A stretch of DNA of 64,000 nucleotides from Poecilobothrus nobilitatus (Eukaryota > Arthropoda > Insecta > Diptera > Dolichopodidae), in assembly GCA_947095535.1 (NCBI GenBank), contig OX352774.1, positions 268,298,751 through 268,362,750 on the forward strand, in the 5' to 3' direction. Numbering within the stretch: position 1 is the stretch's first letter; the number at the start of each line of letters is the position of its first letter. This document shows positions 44,011 through 56,345 of the stretch, piece by piece. Under the pieces are notes generated by a model. It was given only the letters and a program-made list of their open reading frames with translations, did not search any database and was not told the DNA's origin. A program made the translations under genes and the position numbers.

Positions 44011-44830
44011 GTTCAAATTGAAGATATAGAAAACACTAAGTTTGATAGAAATATTTTTGCAAAGAAAAAAATAATACTATTTAATAGGTGTCCAAGTGTC
44101 ATATTCTTTTAAATTTCATGTGAATTTCCACATGGAAAACATAAAGTTTCATCTCGAGCTAAAAGGTTCAGCCGGTTTTTAAAATTTTTCAGCCGGTCAA
44201 AAAAATCACCGGCATTTTTTCTCCGATTTTTATTGTGCACTTTATACATGTAGTATTTCAAATAATTTTTGACGCCACGAACTTTTACCCTGAATGTGTT
44301 TTTAGCTTCAACCATTTTTTCTCAATGATCACTGTCAAAAATTACCGCCACGAAAAAACGGTAAAACGGTACCGCCACGTTTTATAATTTTTTTCTATTA
44401 CATCAAGTAAGTGATTCCAACATTTTTTTAATGGTGCTGATGTAAAAATCAAATTTTAGGAAGTTTATTTAGGGAGTCAATATGATAACGTAAATGTTTT
44501 TGCACCTATAGAAATTGTGCAATTGCACAGGGGATTTTCTAGTACTCATATAAAAATTAATGTTGAAGCTTTAATGTTTATGTATTCATTTGCAGAAATT
44601 TGTGCAGGTGCCTAAGTTACAGGTCTATGAAAATACCAACTTTCCAATTTTACAGCTCTTAAACAGGGGCCGGTACAGAAAAATCCGAAATAACTTATGC
44701 TGATTCTAAAAGATCGTATTTCCCTCAAAATTTCAAGGTTTAACTAAATATATTTCGGAGATACGATGAAAGCTAAATTTTGCAATATTTTGTTTTGCAA
44801 TTAACAGTAAATTTGTTAGACAGTAGAGTG
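44011..44830. other. Intron, nothing firm
   Basis: A segment at 44560-44790 (TTACAGGT, TTTACAGCTCTTAAACAGG, CCCTCAAAATTTCAAGGTT) is a diverged relative of the repeat family body. No gene. Confidence 0.35.
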
Positions 44831-44839
44831 TTAAGAACA

Positions 44840-46710
44840 TTAGAATTAGAAAAAATTATCATTGGATGATGAAAGAAATCTTAAAGCTAATTGAATCCAG
44901 AAATAACTTGTGTAAGAAATATAAAAAGTATCCTATAATGTGGAGTGTAAGATAAGTTACAATGGAGTAAAAAATAAGGTTAATGCAGAGATAAAAAAAG
45001 CAAATCAAATAGTATATTTTAATAGAAATTTTAATAGAAAATTGCAAGCAGCTATCTCAAATACCAGAAACATATCTAATGTCTTGAATTCTCAGATAGT
45101 AAAACAAAAATCAGATTGTAACAAAATAGTTAAGGAAATACGATATAATAATAAACTGTTAAATAACCGCAAAGACATAGATAGTTTTCGCACAGGAGAT
45201 TGTCCTAATTCATTAAAATGTAGTATTGTGATTCTAATATTCAAAAGTGGTTCTCTTTTAGATACATCTAATTACCGGCCTATAACAATTACTAACTGCA
45301 CGAGTAAAATATTTGAAAAATAATCAATAAAAGAATATGTGAATTTATCAATCAATTTGGGTTCCAAAAATCGCATGGCACTGACACGTAGCAATCAATG
45401 ATTCTGTAAGATATATTATTTATAATATCGATAAAGCAAACTATGTATGCTCAGACTTTGTTGACCTAAGTAAAGCATTCGATACAGTGGACCATCAAAT
45501 ATTGTTTAACACAGTACATGAAATCGGAATAAGAGGGCTGCCTCATGAATTACTGAGAACTTATTTGCAAAACAGATTTATCAAAACCAAAGTTAATGGT
45601 GTTTGTAGTAATGAACGTGTCATAACTACAGGATTGCCACATGAGTCGGTTCTTGGTCCTACATTATAGTTATTGTATATACATAATATGCAATTCGCTA
45701 ATATGAAAGCTGATTATAATATATTTACTGATGATACATTGCTTATCTATTCAGAAAAAATGCTGAGTTATTAGAAGAATTGGTCAATGAGGATTTGAAA
45801 AGATATATGAAATGTGTAAATGAGAATAAATTAACATCGAACATTGAAAAAAAAAGTATATGCTTTTTAAACGATTAAATAAACCTGATATCAATCCCAA
45901 AATTTGTATTGATAGCAGAGAAATTATAAGAAAACAAAGTTATAAATATATCATTTAGATGGCAAATTATCCTGGAATGATCATCTTAATTGCATATTAA
46001 GAAAGGTAATGCCATTACTAGGCGATATTAGAGGAAGCGGTATCATATTAGATGATAAATCAGGAAATTATTATTTCATGCACACATGATGTCTCACATA
46101 CGATAAAATGTGACGACATGGTCGTGTTGTACAAATACATTAAAGAAGAAAGCAAACATATTATTAAACAAAGCAATCAAGATATTCTACAGGTTAAATT
46201 GGCGTACTCCATCGGATAATCTTTACAAAAGTACTGAATTCCTTATATTAGATAAATTAATAATTTTAGAAAAAGCTAAAATAATTCATAAAATAGAAAA
46301 TGGTGCCACTACAAGCAAAACGTTGTTACAAAAGAAAATGCGAATATTCACAATTATAACACAAGAAATATGGGAAAGTTATGTCATGAAAAAACTCGAA
46401 CTGAATTGGCTAAAAACAGTAATTTTTGCTCTTCAATAAGAATTTATAAATGTCTTATAAATTTATTACTAGAATTATAACTCAATTGAGCTATAGTAAT
46501 AATATATATATATATATATATACATTATATTTAATTTTTGTATTTATACTCTATAACAGTACATATAATTATTATAATTACTGAGACTTTTATACCAGTT
46601 TTAAGCTGTTGTCTAAGTCTAGTATATTGTACTCGTATAATCATAACTGTAATAAATATCATATCATATAAATATAATGAAGAAATAAATAAATAAATAA
46701 AAAAATACTA
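44840..46710 (+). mobile_element. Jockey-type non-LTR fragment, 5' truncated
   Basis: Begins within the linker after the endonuclease (KEILKLIESRNNLCKKYKKY). RT motifs include CSIVILIFKSGS, NYRPITITNCTSKIFEK, FGFQKSHGTDT, VDLSKAFDTVDHQILFNTV (motif A), TTGLPHESVLGPTL (motif B, altered from QGSVLGP) and IFTDDTLLIYSEK (motif C, FTDD). The C-terminal part ends near 46440. A 3' tail ATAAATAAATAAATAA is at about 46684-46700. Several frameshifts and stops; inactive. Confidence 0.75.
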
Positions 46711-46759
46711 CATTATAAAAAATTTTAAAATTTTTGAATCAATGAATTGATATTGATTT

Positions 46760-47110
46760 ATAAAGCGAAAGAAAATCTATATTATGGCACTTTTAAATTG
46801 AAAAAATTTTAAGCAGTTCCTGAGACATACACATTTGAAAATGATATTTTTTCAAACTTTGAGGGCGTTGAGGGTCTAGCTTCGTAAGGGTTGGACTACC
46901 TAAAAAAAGTTCATCTACAACGTTAATTTTGTTTTTAAAACCTACCTATGGTGAAAATTGCATTATGTCTTAAATAGTGTAGATTTTTTTGTAAACAGAC
47001 AGATGAACAACAAAAAACAGACAGAATTTTTTTGTGAACAGACGGACAAACGGGCAGAATGAAACTAATAAACAAATTATTTAATTTTTTTTTTGGAAAA
47101 CGTGCTAAAA
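46760..47110 (+). repeat. Repeat family fragment (GTACGGGTAT family)
   Basis: Shares GACGGACAAACGGGCAGA, ATGAAACTAATAAACAAATT and GGAAAACGTGCTAAAA with 11190-11260. It lies only about 30 bp from the donor of the ft exon at 47142. Confidence 0.55.
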
Positions 47111-47141
47111 GTGTATAGAGTTATTAACAGTTTTCATTTAC

Positions 47142-47450
47142 CTGAATATTTATTATTGTTTCTGTACTTTGAATACCATCTGTAACACGAATTTTCATCT
47201 TATAATTTTCTTTGACTTCACGATCTAAGGCATCACGTAATATCAATTTTCCTGTGTCTTGTACCAATATAAACTTTTCATCATCGCCATCAATCATTGT
47301 ATACGTTAAAGTTCCTTTAACATCTGGATCATATGCTCGGATTGTAGCAACAGATTGTCCAATACCGGAATCTTCGCTTACATTATAAATTAATGGTAAA
47401 TCGCAAAAAATTGGTGGACTGTCATTTTTGTCCATAACTGTGACTTTTAC
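47142..47450 (-). CDS. ft: Fat cadherin exon upstream of the giant intron
   Basis: Exon of 309 bp encoding exactly one EC repeat (103 codons, phase 0 at both ends). The translation starts VKVTVMDKNDSPPIF, has DVKGTLTYTMIDGDDEKF in the middle, an ALDREVKENYKMKIRVTDG strand and ends TETIINIQ. The acceptor is a TTTTAG just above 47450 and the donor is GTAAAT just below 47142. No other cadherin exon is visible up to 64000, so the next upstream intron is at least 16.5 kb. Assignment to Fat rests on its exact in-frame continuity with the four exons near 8-10 kb. Confidence 0.85.
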
Positions 47451-48109
47451 CTAAAAGAAATGAATAAAATCTTAATATAAATTAATTTTCAACAAATATG
47501 TAATTTGAATATCAGATAAAAATAAATCTTAAATTTGAAATCAAAAAAATCATTATCATTTTCAAAAATCATTTTTTTTTAATACGATTTTTGTTCGATT
47601 GGAGTTGATAAATAAAGTGATGTAATTCTGTTAAGGTAATTTGAAAGATTTATTTTTTATTTGAAAATCAAAGACAATACAATAAAAATCTATAAACTAT
47701 TATAAATAATTTTAAGTGAATATAACAGTTGCTTTAAGAAGATTGTTTAAATATTTTTTGTTTGTTTAACAAGAAAACAAAAATAAATGAGGATATTAGC
47801 TTGTGCTATTTGCTAGTTTGGCTATTATTTGGCATAATTTTCTGCAGATTTTAGTTATGTATTTTTGGGTTGTTATTTTATTGATTTTATTAAATTAAAT
47901 TACTACTATGTGTGATCACTTTAAAGCAAAATTTTTTTTAATTAACAAACGTAAATTTAGTGGGAAAATGTTAATTTTTATTAAATTTTTTTATTAAAAA
48001 TTCAAATTAAAAAATGGTTACATTTTAATATCTTTGTTTTTTATAAATATAGGAACAATAAAAAAATGCATGCCAGACAAAATGTTTTCGCTATTTAATA
48101 TATTTTATT
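47451..48109. other. ft intron, nothing recognised
   Basis: AT-rich, no supported feature apart from the polypyrimidine-AG acceptor next to 47450. Confidence 0.4.
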
Positions 48110-48830
48110 AGTGCAGTGACAGAATGCCCGAGGAAAGAAAACCAGCGGGTTTTAATTCCTTTTTAAATTGGAATTAAGACCAACACTATTTTTTGTTATT
48201 AAAAGAAGAGAGTAATGAAATATGTAGAGCAAACAAACGCATTAGGAGGGATTTTAGAGTTTTGGATAAAAGTTAGGGTATCCCCTTTTTTCAGAAAATT
48301 TACTAATATGTATATGTTGGAGATTCTGAATTGGGAGTATTATTTAAATCACACGGGTCTATGTATATGTGCGACATCTCTGAGAATAGGAATATTATTT
48401 ACATACATATTCTGGAAAAAGCGTATAACCCTCACTTTGTAACCAACTCTAAAATCGCTCCTAATTCCAGAACTCGCATAGCAATATACCTAAGTATATT
48501 ATTATGCCTCTGTAAAAGACGTAAAATCTTAATTTTGAATTCAATTCTAAAATAACTCCCAAAATCTGTGAGGTTTTAACAATGAAACAAAGGTCTCATA
48601 GGACTTCTGGCTCATTGAAGTGAGTCAAAACTCCCAATGGGGCTGCTGACCATGGGACTTTCAACATGTCACCAAATAAAATCTAGTGAAATGAAATGCA
48701 GACTCATGATAGTAACCTTTGCGTTAATCAGTGGGCTTTAATTCTTTTTCGAAATGGACTTAAAGCCCACGATCTAGTGAAATTAAAACCCGTGGACTTT
48801 AATTCTTTTTTGAAAAGTGGGAAGGAACAA
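48110..48830. repeat. Dispersed repeat, second location
   Basis: Shares several blocks with 4700-6720: AAAAAGCGTATAACCCTCA, CTAAAATCGCTCCTAATTCC, GACTCATGATAGTAA and CTTTTTCGAAATGGACTT. A short inverted pair AGTGGGCTTTAATTC / AAGCCCAC brackets the 3' part (48720-48770). Confidence 0.6.
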
Positions 48831-49284
48831 AACAGAAAAGCAAATCTTAATTTACTTTTTTTTTAGCAAATTGAATAAAAAAAGCGAAAATGTAGACACT
48901 ATTCGTTTACAAAAAATCTTTAAAGGAATCGGTAATTTATTGAGTACAATATTAGGACGAAGTGAGTTTTCGCAATATATTTGCTAATACGGAAATATTA
49001 AATCACATTTCAATTATAAAAGACCCTTCAGTAAAGTTTTCCGTTTATGAATTGACCTTCTTAGCACATTTTTTAAAAAATTTTGACACAGAAATGGGTT
49101 AACGAAGATTAACAAAACCGTAAATGCATCATGCAAAATTAAACACAAATCGGAAAGAAAGACAATAGTACCGAAATGGATTAATGTGTGTTTTTTTTAG
49201 AATGATAGACTTTAAATTGAAATAAAACACATTTAAATTAAGATTAAAGCCAAATTTTTTTTTAATTGATTTCAGTAAGCATTG
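48831..49284. other. ft intron with diverged repeat
   Basis: The stretch 49095-49195 (AAATGCATCATGCAAAATTAA, GTACCGAAATGGATTAATGT) is related to 54180-54280. No gene. Confidence 0.4.
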
Positions 49285-49290
49285 ACAAAT

Positions 49291-49942
49291 TATCATGGAA
49301 AGACTCACGCTGTAACAACGTTTACAAATTGTTGAAATTTATTTTCAAAATCAGTGTTCTATTCGCCAAACTTATACAGCATTTTTTATCGAAAAATTGT
49401 GTTTAGTGATGAAGCTCATTTTTGTTGAATGGCTACGTAAACAAGCAAAATGCACCGTATGATGTGGTTCCCAACTCCATATTTCTTTTAAAACGATTCT
49501 GGAGCTAATGTTACAGTGAATTATGCTCGTTACAGATCGATGATCAATGATTTTTTGTTTCAAAATTTGAATGATATGGACCCGGAAGTGTTTTGCTTCC
49601 AATAAGATGGTTCTACACCTGAACAATTGATTTATTGCAACAATTGATCTATTGAATGAAAGATTTGGTGATAACAATATATCGAGAAATGGTCCAATTA
49701 ATTGGTCTCCAAGATCATGCGACATAACGCCACTGGATTATTTGCTTTAGGGTCATGTGAAGTCATTGGTTTATGCTGATAAACCAGAAACAATAGACAC
49801 TTTGGAAGTCAACATAACTCGTGTTATTTATGAAAGAAAGCCTTAATTACTCGAAAAAGTGATCCAAAATTGGTCTGGTCGAATGCGGTTCCTCAGAGCT
49901 AGTCGTGGTGGACGTATGTCGGAAATTATTTTTAAAACTTAA
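49291..49942 (+). pseudogene. Tc1/mariner-superfamily transposase fossil
   Basis: Broken frames from 49294 give MERLTL, RLQIVEIYFQNQCSIRQTY, then FSDEAHF-like sequence, WCGSQLHI/VWCGSQ, MINDFLFQNLNDMDPEVF, QQDGSTPE-like sequence, NWSPRSCDITPLDYLL and VKSLVYADKPETIDTLE, ending RMRFLRASRGGRMSEIIFKT. The SCD-x-TPLDYxLWG block and SRGG-x-x-x-x-IIFKT tail are typical of this superfamily. At least four frameshifts or stops and an internal deletion before the first catalytic Asp. No terminal repeats recognised. Confidence 0.75.
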
Positions 49943-49949
49943 AACAACT

Positions 49950-50985
49950 TAAGTAAGTTTAATTACCGACCGCATACATTAGTGTATAAGGTAGTTATTG
50001 TTTTCATACTAAAAATTTTTTTGCAATTTCATATTTAAGGTTTTGACGTAAATATCTCGGATTGATAAGCTTTTAAAGCAAATCGTACAACCACAAGTGG
50101 TAGTTTACTAGTGTACTTTTTAAGTTTCTTACGAATATTTCGTAACAGAAAAATTTTATGAGAAAAATTATTAAGAAAAAGTTGTTACACAAGTAAAGAG
50201 CAACAACTTTGCCATAGAACATTTTTTGACCCGATTAACTTTAACTTTTATTTAATTTTTTTTCTGTTGTACATATTATGTAATTACTTATATCTACGCA
50301 TATATATTATTCTTTTGTTGATCACATAACATTAAAACGGTAAAATTCTTGTTAGCAGATTTAATATTTATTTTACGTTTGTTTTGTATTTGTTTACAGT
50401 TTTTATTATTTTTTATTTCTAATATTTTTGAATCAAAAAAAAATCATGTAGGTACATTACATAATAATGTAAATGGATGTATAAATAAATGCACATATAT
50501 TTTCGATATCATTGCTTATTATTATTATTGAATAAAACAAAATGTTGTTAAATTATTAGAAGTTATTTACGAAGAAGTTACGGTCGGTCTTGTGGTGGAG
50601 ACAGCTGATTTTTTTTTTTAATTTTAATTTTAAAAAAACACCCGTTATCACGACAAAATTAATTGAATGAGCTTCTGTTCAACACAATTAGTCAAGTCGT
50701 TTAATAGCACAACAAAAAAATTTAAAAACTTACCATAATTGGTTCCATGAAATTGTAAAGTAAAACGTTTAGCGGATTTTAATCTGGAATTGGAACAAAA
50801 CTTAAATTGTCAATCAGTTCACTTAGGAATATGAAATCAGCAAGTTCACGCGTTTTTCTAAAGTGTTGAGATGAATCAAGTAAAATCAATGTTCATAAGG
50901 AGGTAAAATTAGGGGATTAGACCAAGATAAATGACGAAGAGCAAATCTAAGAAAATTTTTTTGAACTGATTCTATTTTTATACCA
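49950..50985. other. ft intron, nothing recognised
   Basis: AT-rich. ACGACAAAATTAATTGAATG near 50653 is shared with 54285 and probably belongs to an old dispersed repeat. Confidence 0.35.
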
Positions 50986-51535
50986 TACAATTAAAGTATA
51001 GGGTATATTAACTTTGGTATGGTGTTTGTAATCACCAAAAGGAAGCGATTTAGATATGGACATGTGTATATATTCTGAATCAGGATCACCTCCTGAGTCA
51101 ATTTAGCGATGTCCGTCCTTCCGTCCGTACACACGATAACTCAAAAACTAATGACGCAATCTTGATGAAATTTATACTGTAGGACTATGGGTTCAGGTAC
51201 TTCCCATACAACTCCCAAAACCGAATACGCATATCTTCCAAATTAATAAAGATAGATTGTGTACTTATAATTGTGTGGTTGTTCGGGTAACTCCCGCGCA
51301 ACTCCCAAAACCGAGCAAGCATATATTCGAAATTAATAAAGAAAGAAACTTCAAAATTGGTCCTAGGCTGTTGTTTCCTGAATCCCTGATTTGCCTAAAA
51401 TTTGAGATGAATTAGAGTGGTTGTTCAGGTACCTCCCATACAACTCCCAAAACCGAACAAGCATATCTTCGAATTTAATAAAGATAGAAACCTGAAGTTT
51501 TGTACAAAGGTTGCAAAAAGCATTTATTTTTTTAG
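50986..51535 (+). repeat. MITE-like repeat with GTCCGTCCTTCCGTCCGT tract
   Basis: Starts with ATACCATACAATTAAAGTAT AGGGTAT and carries GAATCAGGATCACCTCC, GATGTCCGTCCTTCCGTCCG and ACGATAACTCAAAAACTA, an arrangement common in fly non-autonomous elements. Two or three copies of ACTCCCAAAACCGA-AAGCATAT (51210, 51302 and 51440) show internal duplication. Confidence 0.5.
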
Positions 51536-51599
51536 CTTATATTAAATACCTACCTAACTAAAATAAGTTATGGATTTTTAATTTAATTTGAATTTTTTA

Positions 51600-53100
51600 G
51601 TCGGTTTAATAAGTCGGTTGCATCGACTTACTGTTACATTTACTTGTTTTTATATGAATTCGGTAATATGGGTTCCAAACTTGGCTGGCATATTCAAGGT
51701 CAGCCCTAACTAAGCAAATGTAGAGAGATTTTAGAACATAAGGATCATTAAAGTCCTTAGACCAACGTTTTATAAAACCAAGCATAGAATTGGATTTATT
51801 TAAAGTATAGGTGTATTGAGACTGAAATGAAAGATTACTATCAAAAAGTACGCCAAGATCTTTAATTAAATTGACGTTTATAACTAATTGGTTATTGATA
51901 GATGATAATACAAAATTGGAATAGAGCGACGTGTGAGGCAAATAAAAGCGCATTTTTTATATCTAGAAGGAGGTTATTATTACAACACGAAATATAAAAA
52001 CAACTAAGATCATCTTGCAAAGCTAAAGCACCATCAAAAGAAGTAATTTTTTTATAAATTTTCATATCATCAGCGTAGATTTTAATTTCACTGTTTAATA
52101 CGCTTGATATAACGTCGTTAATAGAAATTATAAATAAACGGGGACCAAGGTGACTGCCTTGAGGTATATCAATTGTAGCTTTAAATTTAGAAGAAATTAC
52201 AGATCTAATTGAAATAGAGTAACTTCAATCGGATAAATAAGAGTAAATTCAATTTACGAAATAAGTAGGGAATATATTCAACTTACAAACGATAATATTA
52301 TGTGATAACAAGTCAAAAGTTTTACTAAAATCGGTATAAAATACATCAGCTTGGAAACCTTCTTTCATGTTTTTTAAGAAAATAGAGGTAGCTTCAACTA
52401 GATTGGTGGTAGTAGATTTACTTCGAATAGAATACTTTTAGCTCAAAAAGTTTAGGAATAGATGATAGTTTAGCTATTGGGCGATAGTTGATGACATGGG
52501 CGATAGTTGATGTATTTTTTTGATCTTTCTTGTAAATAGGTTTAATGAGAGCATTCTTCTAAAATGTTGGAAAAGTACCACAAGCTAACGAGAGATTACA
52601 TTTTTTCAAAAAAATATTGGGGATGCCATCTGATCCAGGGATATGATTATCATCTAATTTACTAATATAATTTAAAACCACATTAGCATCAATATTAATA
52701 AAGCCTAAAAATGTTTAGTATAGCATGGCGGACTTATTGAATTTTTCCTTTCAACGACCAACGGAAGAAAACTTAATATTGAGGGAAAGAGAATTTCATA
52801 AAAAGTGTTGACTGACTCGTTGAGATGAGAAGAAGCAAAAAATAAGAAATCATAAGAACATAGATAATTATTAATACCTGCAAAATTCGCTTTAAGAAAA
52901 TTAAAAGAGTAAGAACAAGTTACATCTATGTTTGTAAGTGAGAAAGAAGAAAAAGAGAAACAAATTGACGGATGATATAGATATAGATATAGATATAGAT
53001 ACTTTTATCAGTACCAATGGACAATCAAATGTAACTAAATTATACCAGTTGGTTGTAAAAATAAGATCTAACTGATTACCCCGAACATTTCATATAGAGA
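51600..53100 (-). pseudogene. Jockey-type retrotransposon fragment (minus strand)
   Basis: Minus-strand frames, 3' to 5' in the window: C-terminal LIKDLGVLFDSNLSFQSQ, KSLYICLVRADLEYASQVW; RT motif C KIYADDMKIYKKI (52060-52085); motif B IPQGSHLGPRLFIISIND; and near 53050 RGNQLDLIFTT from the endonuclease C-terminus. Stops and frameshifts separate these. A GATATA microsatellite interrupts at about 52976-53002. Confidence 0.68.
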
Positions 53101-53189
53101 ATACAAATCAATTAGTATATTATTATAAGATTACAATGCAGTGTATTTTTTTCGTAAGTAATGTCAGGTCATGTTTTTATGTATTACCC

Positions 53190-53420
53190 TTTTTAAGCAC
53201 ATTTTTCAAAAATTTTTGTTTCACTCTATCCGTTCGTCTGTTTATAAAACTTATACACTCTTTAATGAAGAGCAATGAAATTTTAGCTATACCTCTTAAA
53301 AAAGTAATGTTGTAGACCAACTTTTTATGTAGCTCCTACAGCACCTAATGTTCTTAAAATTTTGAAAAAGCTTATTTTTAAATGCGTACATTTTTGGTTC
53401 TGTTTAAAATATGTTCCATA
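53190..53420 (-). repeat. Repeat family fragment (GTACGGGTAT family), inverted
   Basis: Inverse of the 11030-11250 part: TTAAGCACATTTTTCAAAAA, CACTCTATCCGTTCGTCTGT and CAATGAAATTTTAGCTATAC. Confidence 0.5.
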
Positions 53421-53725
53421 TAAAACGACAGAATTGCTTTTTACCTTTATAAATTAACCAGAATTTTTTTACGTCAACCTTTTCTAATGGATAATTATGT
53501 TTTCAAATGGTTATTAAATAAGGCTAAAAATATGTGTAAGAACTGTAAGATTTTCTGTTTTTCAAATATGTATGTACTTATTTTTGTTTAAATACTGTAC
53601 AAAAAATTTAATATGTTGTTTAATTAATTGTGTTTATTATGTTTTCAAAGATACGTATATAATATATATAGTATGTACATATTTTAATCATATTATTTCA
53701 GAAATTTGTATATTATACAAATACA

Positions 53726-53921
53726 TCTTATGTAGGTATACCACATGTTAGTATAATGAATTTCTGACTGATGACATGATGATTGTCATATGGTAGAAGA
53801 AAATTTCTGTTTTTTTAATAACATCTTATGTAGGTATACCACATGTTAGTATAATGAATTCCTGACTGATGACATGATGATTGTCGTAAGGGAAAAGATA
53901 ATTTCTGTTTTTTTAATAACT
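53726..53921 (+). repeat. Two-copy tandem repeat, about 98 bp units
   Basis: ACATCTTATGTAGGTATACC through GATGACATGATGATTGTC and AATTTCTGTTTTTTTAATA occurs twice in direct succession with few differences. Confidence 0.8.
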
Positions 53922-54109
53922 TAATAACGGCGGAAAATGTTATATTGTTAAAACTTAAAAAAAGTATTCTTAAGATATGTACTTAATTAGGTTATTTTAA
54001 TTACTATTATATATTAGAAATTTGCATTGAAAATTTTTTATGGAATATCTATGCTATATAGACAAAAGTTAAACTTTTTCGAAATATCTTTCTAATAATA
54101 ATAATAATA

Positions 54110-54590
54110 ATATAAAACATTGATGTTTTTAATAGGCACTTGTGCGGAAATGGGTTAAAACATTAATAAAAATTTTACACAGGGTTTCTTTAGGAGCGTA
54201 AATTCATCCTGCAAAATTGAACTCAATTTGAAAACTAAAATTTTTTTTGGCAGACTATCGTGCCGAAATAGATTAATGTATCACAACAAAATTAATTGAA
54301 TAAGTTTCTGTGCTAACGTGCAACACTTGTGCAAAATTGGATATAAATTGCAAAACAATAAATTTTTTGGAAGCCCGCCGGTCCAAATCCGCTAAATATG
54401 TTGCAAAATTTATTCGGTACATCCCTAAATCTAAGAAGAACACCTGTGCAAATTTTCAACTCAATTAGCCAAACCGTTTAGAAAGGACAACGAAAACCAA
54501 ACTACTTTAATTTGGTTGCAATCGATGGTTTTCATGTGAATCTGACACAAACAAACACACTTTCTGCTTTATATATTAGATTAAATTTTT
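54110..54590 (+). repeat. Old dispersed repeat ending CTTTATATATTAGATTAAA
   Basis: Contains repeated phrases on the theme CCGAAAT-GATTAATGT and TTGTGCAAA-TTGGA-ATAAATTG, and ends ACACACTTTCTGCTTTATAT, a terminal motif seen in many insect repeats. Related pieces occur at 49080-49200 and 50640-50720. No coding content. Confidence 0.4.
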
Positions 54591-54599
54591 TTCCCAATT

Positions 54600-55176
54600 T
54601 CTACTCTTTTGTATTTTATTCTATAAATTATAATAAAATATAAAAGAGTATAAATAAAATATAATTTTATAATTTTTATATCTTTTGTATTGTATTATTT
54701 TGTATTTTAGAAATTATTAATAGTAGTTACAATTTTTATTACAGTAGCTGCTGGTGTATCACCTTTAAATGATGGCAATTCTAATTAACAAAAAGAAGAA
54801 GAACAACAACATGGAGAAATTACAGCTGTTGCTGAAACAGTAGATGAATTACTATACCAAATGACGATATTAAACAAGAACTGCATCCAAAAGAAAAATT
54901 TTGGAAACATTTGAAGAATATTTACCTTCAAGAGATATGTCGATCTTTCGAAACTACAAAGAATTTATATAGAATCTGTATGATTCTGTTCAATGATAGA
55001 TCCTGTCGGTCTATTCAAATTTTGTGCTGATTATACTGCAAAGGTCGTTAATGCTGTCTAATTCGTAGCTAGTTATCATCGAGACAATGTCAGAGCGTTG
55101 TTGGGGTGACACGTATCTCGAGAGCATTGTTGATTAGAAAGGAGAAGATTTGTAAGAGGATATAAGAAGAGGTTAT
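54600..55176. other. Spacer and probable retrotransposon leader
   Basis: The part from about 54990 (CTAGTTATCATCGAGACAAT, GCGTTGTTGGGGTGACACGT) is less AT-rich and probably is the 5' leader of the element that follows; this is inference. Confidence 0.35.
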
Positions 55177-55242
55177 TTGGTTGCAGCTTTTTACAATATT
55201 TTCTTATATACAATATTTTTTTGTTTTTTGTATTCTACTAAA

Positions 55243-56312
55243 ATGCCGTGTTATTGTAATTCTAAAGTGGATAGAGTTGAATTAAAAATTCAATGTTCTA
55301 TTTGTAAAAATTTAATACACGCTAAATGTGTAAATTTATTACAAAGCGACATTGAATATATGGAAAAACATAAAAACTTTGTCTGCAAGAAGTGCAGTGC
55401 GATAAGACGTACATCTTTGCAGTCTAATGCTACAAATAATAATTTAAAAAATAATACAGCAACTTGCAGCTATACTTTCGTAACTGCTAATAATAGTGTA
55501 AAGCCATCTTCTGTTGCATCTGTTGATGTAAATGCCGATGGAACGAACAAAGTTATTATCTCTCATAATGAGAGTGAAATAACGGAAATTAATACAAACA
55601 ATGAGAAAGTTTTAAATAATGAAATTAATAAAATAGAGGAAGATGGAAAATATACTGTGGCAATGGTGTATAATAAATTAGTTAGTTTAGAAAAAATAAA
55701 CAGTGATTTTTTAACCGTAATTAATTTACTAAAAGAAGAGAATGCGGCATTAAAATTGAAGTTGTGTAGTTTGGAAAGCAGATTGAACTGGATGAATCAG
55801 AAAAGGAAAGAAAAATTTATTGAAATAGTAGGTGTTCCTAATGTCAATAATGATAATGTCAAACAATTAACAAATAAAATTTTTGCTAATGGTTTATCAT
55901 TGAATATAAATGAAGATCAGATTGAGCAATGTTTTATTAAACGTAGAAACATAAAAACACAGAATAATAATCCTGATTTTATTATTAATACTGTACCTAA
56001 GGTAAAGAATATTATATACGTTAAGTTCTCAAATGATAACATAAAATCAAAGATTATGAAAAAAAAGCACTTGGTCATAAGAACTTAACTTGCAACCTAT
56101 TTGATGGAGACAGGAAGAGTTCCAGTAGAATATTCATTAATAACAGTTTGACAAGTTACTCCCTGGCACTTTATATGGAAGCCAAGAAAATTGCAAAGAA
56201 TAAAAATTATAAGTATCTATGGTTGAAAAACTCTAATTTGTTGTGTAGAAAGGCTGTTGGTGGTGATGTTATTATATTAAAATCATTTGCAGATTTAAAT
56301 AAAATTAAATAG
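55243..56312 (+). pseudogene. CR1-group ORF1: PHD-like finger plus FP-like C-terminus
   Basis: Start chosen at ATG 55243 (MPCYCNSKVDRVELKIQ), the position equivalent to the sister element. The finger reads CSICKNLIHAKCVNLL and CKKCSAIRRTSLQSN. A Ser/Asn-rich linker follows, then a coiled coil LVSLEKINSDFLTVINLLKE and LKLKLCSLESRLNWMNQKRK, then FIEIVGVPNVNNDN, the start of an RRM-like/FP domain. One frameshift near 56070-56088 cuts the main frame; the next frame continues IFINNSLTSYSLALYMEAKK, YKYLWLKNSNLLCRKA and stops at 56312. The protein would bind element RNA in the ribonucleoprotein. Confidence 0.75.
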
Positions 56313-56345
56313 TTTCTTTTTTTAGCTTTTGCTAAAATAATTCTT

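Larger units (their letters stand above)
9807..47141 (-). other. ft: Giant ft intron (about 37.3 kb)
   Basis: Region between the donor at 47140-47141 and the acceptor just above 9806. It contains the Polinton, two RTE-like copies, a CR1-group element, a Jockey-type fragment, Harbinger and Helitron scraps and several copies of one repeat family. The boundaries follow from exon phase and cadherin continuity, not from transcript data. Confidence 0.75.
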
